From positions 1 to 34,008 of the IMG/VR virus record IMGVR_UViG_3300043444_000646: a DNA stretch of 34,008 nucleotides; one strand, 5' to 3'. The position numbers were made by a program, and so were the translations under genes. Below, piece by piece: positions 29,399 to 34,008 of this stretch (its first letter is position 1; each line of letters starts with the position of its first letter). This stretch comes from a virus. A model generated the notes under the pieces. It saw only the letters and a program-made list of their open reading frames with translations, had not been told where the DNA came from and searched no databases.

Positions 29399-29857
29399 AT
29401 GACAGATACATTTTATAACACATCGGCTGGCAAAAAATTTATAACAACTTTTTTGCCAATAACTAGAACTGCAACAACTTCTAATTATGCTACTTTAAAC
29501 ATAACGACAAATGGTTCTTCTAACGTTACATTTGTTATTCCTTATAACTTTTTGTCTCTTACAAGCATTGGCCTTGTATTGTCTCCTGCCGCAGGTGCTG
29601 CAGGAACTGGGAAAAACATAGATTTAGCTTCTTCTTATGCGCAGCTTGGACAAAATATTAATACATTTTCATTTTCTGATACTACATCTACTTATGATCT
29701 TGGTTCAGTAAACGTATTCACAGAACTGCCTGTAACTCCTTTATTTCCATCTGTCTCTGCAAACACTATTTGTGGGTTAACAATTACACACAATGCAGTT
29801 GGTGGCACCGTTTCTTATTACAATATAAAACTTGTTTACTTGGGGAGCACAATATAA
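29399..29857 (+). CDS. Putative fibre/knob protein, family member 1 (152 aa)
   Basis: It starts at the ATG at 29399 after TAGGGAAATT. The N-terminus MTDTFYNTSAG matches the start of three later proteins (M-S/T-D-N/T-x-F/Y-S/N-S). The rest is beta-rich (YATLNITTNGSSNVTFVIPY and YYNIKLVYLGSTI), like a compact jelly-roll. The shared start may be an attachment tag for the tail. It is probably a receptor-binding or decoration protein; no family name is certain. Confidence 0.65.
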   Translation: MTDTFYNTSAGKKFITTFLPITRTATTSNYATLNITTNGSSNVTFVIPYNFLSLTSIGLVLSPAAGAAGTGKNIDLASSYAQLGQNINTFSFSDTTSTYDLGSVNVFTELPVTPLFPSVSANTICGLTITHNAVGGTVSYYNIKLVYLGSTI

Positions 29858-30204
29858 TGAAGAATTTTACTTTTGCGCGTACTTTTTCAGGTGAGAAATG
29901 GAACATCAATAATCCAAATGATGTTGATGCAAACGGAAAATCAGTAAGCTTAGATTCAAGAATACAAGAAAGTTTGCCTGGATTGACTTTTGATTTTTCA
30001 CTTGATGAAACAATGTGTTATGTAAATTTTGATGTAGATCTAACAGATCCTCAAATAGCTACATTAAACCAAACTGTACAGAATCATGAGCAAGCTAATG
30101 GAGTCATTAGCCAAGAAACAAGTATTACATTGATTTCTTACTCAGGGTATTCATTTGCAATTGCAGTTGCAGATGATGGAACTTTAAAAATAAACCAACA
30201 ATAA
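29857..30204 (+). CDS. Hypothetical tail-region protein (115 aa)
   Basis: The ATG at 29857 overlaps the upstream stop (TAATG). The protein is acidic, with alternating strands (GLTFDFSLDETMCYVNFDVD, SGYSFAIAVADDGTL) and a helix (IATLNQTVQNHEQAN). It has none of the shared N-terminal tag of its neighbours. It is probably a virion or fibre-associated component, or a folding helper for them. No family was recognised. Confidence 0.6.
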   Translation: MKNFTFARTFSGEKWNINNPNDVDANGKSVSLDSRIQESLPGLTFDFSLDETMCYVNFDVDLTDPQIATLNQTVQNHEQANGVISQETSITLISYSGYSFAIAVADDGTLKINQQ

Positions 30205-30215
30205 GGATATTAAAA

Positions 30216-30605
30216 ATGCCAAATTTACCTACGTCCGGCCTACCGCCCGCACCTAGTATTGACCCAGCAGGTTATATTGAGCTTTCTCAAGATGTTGGAT
30301 CAGGATTGACTTCGTATAAAATGACAGTGACTCAATTGTCTTCTGCTATTGTTCCTGCAACAACAGTTACTTTTGTGTCTCAAAGTTCAACCGGAGGACC
30401 AGTCACGTATAGTTTGCCTACGGCTTCTTCTGCAGCGGATAAATTGTACATTGTAAAAGATACTGGGGGCTCAGCGAACGTTAACAACATTACTGTAAAC
30501 GTTACTGGTGGTGGCAATATAGATAACGTAACAAGCATTCCCATAACGGCAGCTTATGGCGCTGGAAGATTCTATAGCAACTCTACCCAGTGGTGGTCTG
30601 TCTAA
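30216..30605 (+). CDS. Putative tail fibre protein with beta-solenoid-like motif (129 aa)
   Basis: It starts at the ATG at 30216 after AAGGATATTAAAA. The N-terminus is Pro-rich (LPTSGLPPAPSIDPAGYIEL). The pattern KLYIVKDTGGSANVNNITVN, then GGGNIDNVTSIPI and RFYSNSTQWWSV, is common in phage tail proteins. The last residues overlap the ribosome site region of the next gene. It probably belongs to the adhesion complex. Confidence 0.65.
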   Translation: MPNLPTSGLPPAPSIDPAGYIELSQDVGSGLTSYKMTVTQLSSAIVPATTVTFVSQSSTGGPVTYSLPTASSAADKLYIVKDTGGSANVNNITVNVTGGGNIDNVTSIPITAAYGAGRFYSNSTQWWSV

Positions 30606-30615
30606 GGAGTGTTTC

Positions 30616-31005
30616 ATGTCGGATAATTTCTATTCTTCTTCGAGTAGTGGTTATATTAGGACACATGTTACAAGCTGGGCTGGCACATTGCCAGCCACAG
30701 CAGGCAACATATCTTATATAAAGATGGGTAACCAAGTAACTTTACAATTTGTAAATGTTCAAGGCATGTCTTTAACTACTAACGTAATAATTGCAACTGT
30801 AAATTTACCAGCAGAAATTTTACCTAGGGTTTCATTGTTTTTACCATTTAAAGTATTTGTTAATGGTTTAGGAAATCTTGGCATGATAAATATTGATAAC
30901 ATTGCTGGGCAAATACAAGTTAATTCTGCACTGGCTGGAGGGAATTTTACACCCGGAGTTACAAATGGGTTCCCTCCCCAATATATAAGATACTTCACAA
31001 ATTAA
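30616..31005 (+). CDS. Putative fibre/knob protein, family member 2 (129 aa)
   Basis: The start is the ATG at 30616 (MSDNFYSSSSSG), with AAGGAG seven bases upstream. It has the shared tag and then a beta-rich knob: YIKMGNQVTLQFVNVQ, LPAEILPRVS, NGLGNLGMINID and a final FPPQYIRYFTN. The pattern (LP then P, NG, I-D, G) is typical of small trimeric fibre tips. It is close in layout to the next gene, which ends QYVSYFTN. It is likely receptor-binding or decoration. Confidence 0.7.
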   Translation: MSDNFYSSSSSGYIRTHVTSWAGTLPATAGNISYIKMGNQVTLQFVNVQGMSLTTNVIIATVNLPAEILPRVSLFLPFKVFVNGLGNLGMINIDNIAGQIQVNSALAGGNFTPGVTNGFPPQYIRYFTN

Positions 31006-31015
31006 GGATTATATA

Positions 31016-31408
31016 ATGTCAGACAATAGTTTTTCTTCTTCTGGACCTTCTGGGGTTCTTTCTCATGATACAAATTGGACTGGTAGTATTCCATCTACTG
31101 CTGGAAAAATATTTTATGTGAAAGTTGGGAATTTGGTTACATTACAATTTAGCCTTGTTCAAGCAATATCAACATCTACTGGTTCAATTAATATACAAAC
31201 AAATTTGCCTAATTTTTTATGGCCATCTGTAAATGCACCTCAAATATTGTTTGAGGTAATTAAAAACGGAATTTTTTCTCTAGGGCAATTACAAGTTGAT
31301 AATTCGGATGGATATATGTTTGTAACATCAGACTTGAATAATGGTAGCTTTACTACTGGACAATCAAATGGGTTCAATGCTCAATATGTAAGCTATTTTA
31401 CCAACTAA
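31016..31408 (+). CDS. Putative fibre/knob protein, family member 3 (130 aa)
   Basis: It starts at the ATG at 31016 after AAGGATTATATA. It is a clear paralogue of the previous protein: MSDNSFSSSGPSG, then W-G-S/T-P-A-T-AGK (TGSIPSTAGKIFYVKVGN), LVTLQFSLVQ and FNAQYVSYFTN at the same spacing. The surface-facing stretches differ most, as expected if the copies meet different targets. The function is inferred from the family and location. Confidence 0.7.
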   Translation: MSDNSFSSSGPSGVLSHDTNWTGSIPSTAGKIFYVKVGNLVTLQFSLVQAISTSTGSINIQTNLPNFLWPSVNAPQILFEVIKNGIFSLGQLQVDNSDGYMFVTSDLNNGSFTTGQSNGFNAQYVSYFTN

Positions 31409-31424
31409 AAATGAGGTATTTTAA

Positions 31425-31817
31425 ATGACCGATAACATGTATAACAGCGCTGTTGGAATCAGTACTGTTGAAACGGTGGTGAATACCACTACTACAGGCG
31501 GTATCACAGGTCCTTATACGTATTCGTATAAGAGCTATAATGGTATAGTCAATATACATTTTAACAATTCTGCTGGACAGAACCCTGGTGGAAATGATGT
31601 AGTTACCGTAACGGCTAAACTTCCCGTAGGGATAAGACCAACCACTTATGGTAACTTTTATCCTATTTCTGTTCAAAACAACAGCATTAACCAAATTGGA
31701 ATCTTGGAAATAGACCCAGACGGCTCGATCTATTTCTATGCATCCCCAGCGTTTGATGTTTTTGGTAACCTTGGGACGGCATTGGTTAGAAGCATGTCAG
31801 TGTCGTATATAATCTAA
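31425..31817 (+). CDS. Putative fibre/knob protein, family member 4 (130 aa)
   Basis: It starts at the ATG at 31425 with GAGG upstream. The tag MTDNMYNSAVG is shared. The knob contains YNGIVNIHFNNSAGQN, LPVGIRPTTYGNFYP, IGILEIDPDGSIYFYASP and a final MSVSYII, a pattern (LP-G-RP then G-L-I-x2-DG-I) found in phage fibre tips. The stop overlaps the endolysin ATG (TAATG). It is probably a tail receptor-binding or decoration protein. Confidence 0.7.
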   Translation: MTDNMYNSAVGISTVETVVNTTTTGGITGPYTYSYKSYNGIVNIHFNNSAGQNPGGNDVVTVTAKLPVGIRPTTYGNFYPISVQNNSINQIGILEIDPDGSIYFYASPAFDVFGNLGTALVRSMSVSYII

Positions 31818-32296
31818 TGGCAATTGATAAGAAACAACTTATAGAGTATGTAATAAAGCCCGTTTTGGTGAAATTCGGGCTATATTCCGAAAATGCGCTG
31901 GACCTATTGCTCGCCACATGTGCCCAGGAGTCTAACCTTGGTACATATTTAGTACAGCAAAATGGGCCTGCCTTAGGCATATACCAAATGGAACCTGCAA
32001 CTTATAACGATATAGTTAACAACGTTATTAACACGCATCCTTACTTTATAAGGACCATGGAAGAAGTATTTGGTAAATTATTGTACACATCTAAGTGCAA
32101 TGACTTAATATGGAATCTATCGTATGCCACTATTTTCTGTAGACTTCAGTATTGGAGATACCAAGAGCCTATTCCTAATAAAGGAGACGTAGGCGCAATG
32201 CACAAATACTGGAAGACCTATTATAACAGAAACCCTGAAACTGGCAGCATTGTACAATTTGTAGACAACTATAAGAAATACGTAGGAGATTATTGA
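31817..32296 (+). CDS. Endolysin (lysozyme/transglycosylase-like)
   Basis: The ATG at 31817 overlaps the previous stop. At 159 residues it is normal for a small lysozyme. The block ATCAQESNLG has Glu38 as the likely catalytic residue, followed by ALGIYQMEPATY, the G-x-x-Q pattern of goose-type/SLT lysozymes. It degrades peptidoglycan to release progeny. There is no signal peptide, so it needs the holin encoded next. The stop overlaps the holin start (TTGATGG). Confidence 0.8.
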   Translation: MAIDKKQLIEYVIKPVLVKFGLYSENALDLLLATCAQESNLGTYLVQQNGPALGIYQMEPATYNDIVNNVINTHPYFIRTMEEVFGKLLYTSKCNDLIWNLSYATIFCRLQYWRYQEPIPNKGDVGAMHKYWKTYYNRNPETGSIVQFVDNYKKYVGDY

Positions 32297-32718
32297 TGGA
32301 TCCAATAACTTCAATAGTGACTTTAGGAACTTCTATAATTGATAAAATCTTTCCCAATAAGGATGAAGCAGAGAAAGCAAAGCTCAAGTTAATTGAGCTC
32401 CAGCAGAATGGGGAACTTGAGAAGATAAAGATCTCTATGAGCGCTATCGTAGCAGAAGCTCAAAGCCAGGATAAGTGGACAAGTAGAGCTAGGCCTTCTT
32501 TTATGTATGTCATGTACATTATGATCCTATTTAGTCTTCCTATGGCTATTCTAGGGGTGTTCTCAATGGAGTCTGTTCTAAAGATAGAAACTGGGTTAAA
32601 GGGTTGGTTATCGGCTATTCCATTGCCTTTATGGGAGTTCTTTGGAGCGGGTTACCTAGGTTACTCTGCTTCTAGATCCTATGATAAAAAGCAGATACTA
32701 AACTCTAAGTCTCACTAA
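32296..32718 (+). CDS. Holin (GTA_holin_3TM-like)
   Basis: The start is the ATG at 32296 (MDPITSIVTLG), overlapping the endolysin stop. This 140-residue protein has an N-terminal helix with acidic/basic residues (DEAEKAKLKLIELQQ), then SRARPSFMYVMYIMILFSLPM and a final segment (PLWEFFGAGYLGYSASRS). The arrangement matches the three-segment holin family, where the SRARP motif before the membrane helices is typical. It forms the lesion through which the endolysin reaches the wall. It is the last gene before the terminator. Confidence 0.8.
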   Translation: MDPITSIVTLGTSIIDKIFPNKDEAEKAKLKLIELQQNGELEKIKISMSAIVAEAQSQDKWTSRARPSFMYVMYIMILFSLPMAILGVFSMESVLKIETGLKGWLSAIPLPLWEFFGAGYLGYSASRSYDKKQILNSKSH

Positions 32719-32726
32719 GATTTAAG

Positions 32727-32761
32727 AAATCGACATGACGGGGTTATCATGTCGATTTTTT
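32727..32761. terminator. Bidirectional terminator between convergent operons
   Basis: AAATCGACATGA (32727-32738) and TCATGTCGATTT (32747-32758) form a perfect 12-bp stem with an eight-base loop, followed by Ts (32756-32761). On the minus strand the stem is also followed by several Ts in a short AT-rich stretch. It separates the rightward lysis genes from the leftward operon. Confidence 0.85.
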
Positions 32762-32769
32762 GGCCATTT

Positions 32770-33330
32770 TTAAACAAGATAAGACAGTGAAACGCTAATG
32801 TTTACACTTTTGTTCTTTATCTCATAAGAAGAACCAGCCGTCATAAACACATTTTGGTTGAAAGCTTTTGTGATGGCAAGCCCTACTATCCTATTAGAGT
32901 TCACAAAATGATCACCATAGATGTCCAAAGAAGAGTCGGCTAGGATCTCGTTTGGGATCAAATAGTAAACACCTCCTCCTAGATCCAAATTTATGCTTTT
33001 TAATGAAAAGAACTTTTCATTTTGCCCATGGTACACGTCGAATGCCACATAAGGCGAAAAGTCACAGCTTTGGTATATTAACCTTGTCTGGGTAGCCCAT
33101 CCCAGCGTTCTGTTAGGATTCATGGTAAACTTTGCTGAAAAGTCTATATAAGGCGTGGGAGTCAGGTTAACGGCCACAAAAGGTAATATCGTGTAATCAG
33201 AAGTGTTGGTTTGAACCCCTCCTTCTATCGACATTAGACTATCTGCAAATGATTCTCCTGAGCATCCTAGTACTACAACCATAAACATGAACATAAAAAT
33301 CTGCATATTTTTTAAAAGTAACTTTTTCAT
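32770..33330 (-). CDS. Secreted outer-membrane-like protein or lipoprotein (186 aa)
   Basis: It starts at the ATG at 33328-33330, overlapping the csrA stop (TTATGA). A signal peptide is clear: KKLLLKN, a hydrophobic run of about 12, and VVVLGC with Cys23 in a plausible lipobox; a signal-peptidase I site (SFA) follows at about residue 29. The mature part has alternating strands ending in aromatic residues and a final SVSLSYLV, like a small outer-membrane beta-barrel with about eight strands. It could change the host surface, for example to block other phages, but this is inference. Confidence 0.7.
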   Translation of the reverse strand: MKKLLLKNMQIFMFMFMVVVLGCSGESFADSLMSIEGGVQTNTSDYTILPFVAVNLTPTPYIDFSAKFTMNPNRTLGWATQTRLIYQSCDFSPYVAFDVYHGQNEKFFSLKSINLDLGGGVYYLIPNEILADSSLDIYGDHFVNSNRIVGLAITKAFNQNVFMTAGSSYEIKNKSVNISVSLSYLV

Positions 33331-33524
33331 AAAACATCCTTATCTTTTTCTAAATTTGTTAATAATTCTGATCTAAAAATAGGTATAGATCTATCACATT
33401 CTATACCAATTTTTATTTGTTTTCCTACACTTCCTAAAAGTGTAATTTTAATATCCATATTATCTCCAATAGTAATAGACTGCCTAACTCGTCTTTTTAA
33501 TATTAGATTTCCTTTTAAAGTCAT
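33327..33524 (-). CDS. csrA: CsrA-family RNA-binding translational regulator
   Basis: The start is the ATG at 33522-33524 (MTLKGNLIL), with AAGGAG before it; an upstream TTG lacks a site. The 65-residue protein aligns to CsrA: LILKRRV (E. coli LILTRRV), then SITIGDNMDIKITLLG, VGKQIKIGIECD and IFRSEL, where Arg51 matches the critical Arg44 of CsrA. CsrA dimers bind GGA-bearing hairpins near ribosome sites and control translation or mRNA decay. Host CsrA controls carbon flow, motility and virulence, so a phage copy may reprogramme host mRNAs or control phage leaders that carry GGA hairpins. Confidence 0.85.
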   Translation of the reverse strand: MTLKGNLILKRRVRQSITIGDNMDIKITLLGSVGKQIKIGIECDRSIPIFRSELLTNLEKDKDVL

Positions 33525-33537
33525 TATTTTCTCCTTG

Positions 33538-33618
33538 TTATAATTTGTATAAATTTTTTGCTTCTTCAAGCACTTGACTGTCCATATTTTTTAAATAATT
33601 ATTTACATACTTATTCAT
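33538..33618 (-). CDS. Short open frame between repeat gene and csrA (26 aa)
   Basis: An ATG at 33616-33618 overlaps the upstream stop (ATGAATAA). The 26 residues end in a helical, acidic stretch (MDSQVLEEAKNLYKL). It fills the gap exactly between the last repeat gene and the csrA ribosome site. It may be a real small protein or a decayed end of a repeat gene. There is no strong ribosome site. Confidence 0.35.
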   Translation of the reverse strand: MNKYVNNYLKNMDSQVLEEAKNLYKL

Positions 33619-33826
33619 CTTCGCCTGTAAAAACTATTAATGCTTTACAAGCTTCTAACCTAATTTCCCAATCTTCATCTTTCAGGGCTTCTGCAGTAAA
33701 CCCTAATTTTTTGTAAGCTCTTAATCTAATCCAGCTATTTTTATCATTATAAGCTTCCTGGGTAAACCCATGTTCATTGTAATAACGTAGCCTTTCCAAA
33801 TCATTTTCAGGCAATTCATTGCTCAT
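33611..33826 (-). CDS. Short helical-repeat protein (71 aa)
   Basis: The start is the ATG at 33824-33826 (MSNELPENDLERL), with AGGAAAAATA before it; an upstream TTG start is less likely. It contains the family's N-terminal cap and only about two and a half units (YNDKNSWIRLRAYKKLGFTAEAL, shortened here to the core IRLRAYKKLGFT). It ends IVFTGEDE. It is a minimal member of the family, and its start overlaps the stop of the larger gene upstream. The function is unknown. Confidence 0.75.
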   Translation of the reverse strand: MSNELPENDLERLRYYNEHGFTQEAYNDKNSWIRLRAYKKLGFTAEALKDEDWEIRLEACKALIVFTGEDE

Positions 33827-34008
33827 TATTTTTCCTATTTTCAAAGTATTCTTGAGCTAAATTTCTAATGTAATAATTTTCATCTTTCAAAGCTTCTTCA
33901 GTAAATCCTAATGATTTGTAAGCTTTTAATCTAATATCAGAATCTATATCTCTCAAAGCTTTTTGAGTAAATCCAAACTTTTTGTAGGCCAAGAGTCTAA
34001 TGTCGGGA
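33816..34008 (-). CDS. 22-residue helical-repeat protein, C-terminal part (runs in from window end)
   Basis: It is open from the window edge to a TGA at 33816-33818, with 63 codons visible. It contains about two and a half units and the usual family terminus IRNLAQEYFENRKNNEQ. The last 127 bases of the window equal 983-1109. Joined to the 5' part at 1-776 through 12 missing bases it makes one gene of 326 residues. The stop overlaps the next start. A stand-alone gene starting outside the window is possible if the molecule is not circular. Confidence 0.8.
   Translation of the reverse strand, partial: PDIRLLAYKKFGFTQKALRDIDSDIRLKAYKSLGFTEEALKDENYYIRNLAQEYFENRKNNEQ

Overview
This window is almost certainly a nearly complete genome of a tailed double-stranded DNA bacteriophage with a P22-like head-to-tail module, i.e. 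podovirus-like. It is AT-rich and tightly packed. No integrase, DNA polymerase, tRNA or rRNA gene was recognised, so replication must lean on the host. The host is probably a Gram-negative bacterium: there is a signal-peptide protein resembling a small outer-membrane or lipoprotein, a CsrA homologue, and strong sigma70-type promoters. The host genus cannot be fixed from the sequence. A low-GC gammaproteobacterium such as a Legionella relative would fit, but that is a guess. The two window ends lie in the same repeat gene. The last 127 bases equal 983-1109 and the first 103 equal 1122-1224, so joining the ends with 12 missing bases restores one open frame of 326 codons. The replicon is therefore probably circular or circularly permuted, about 34.02 kb.

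Leftward arm (6223 down to 1, then 34008 down to 32770). A small helix-turn-helix protein (5963-6223) is followed by an operon from a strong promoter at 5929-5957. That operon encodes two unknown proteins, a RecA/Sak4-like ATPase and a DUF669-type ssDNA-binding protein. It then runs through a tandem family of six genes made of 22-residue alpha-helical repeats (3751-4011, 3113-3724, 2350-3093, 815-2353, the junction gene, 33611-33826). It ends with a CsrA homologue and a secreted or outer-membrane-like protein. A bidirectional terminator at 32727-32761 separates it from the late genes.

Rightward early arm (6328-9518). A replication initiator carries a lambda-like origin inside its own gene (two abutting 22-bp palindromes followed by an AT-rich stretch). 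After it come two small zinc-binding proteins, a 42-codon gene, a PD-(D/E)XK nuclease that may start at AUC, and further small proteins.

Accessory block (9535-13106). A promoter with a self-pairing 5' leader drives an alternating array of two paralogous small-protein families. These are followed by the terminase small subunit, a small membrane protein and a Panacea (DUF4065) protein.

Late region (13096-32718). The order is terminase large subunit, portal, basic small protein, a 328-bp non-coding stretch with a promoter and a strongly structured RNA, scaffold, coat, gp4-like and gp10-like tail proteins, putative ejection proteins, tail fibre, a 29-residue-repeat protein, a set of paralogous knob-like fibre proteins, endolysin and holin.

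Control. The palindrome AGGCA-N4-TGCCT lies in the spacer of the leftward promoter and over the divergent promoters beside the helix-turn-helix gene. Half-sites sit at the same place in the accessory and late promoters. Several genes (8481, terL, coat) have hairpins that hold or flank their ribosome binding sites, suggesting translational control in addition.
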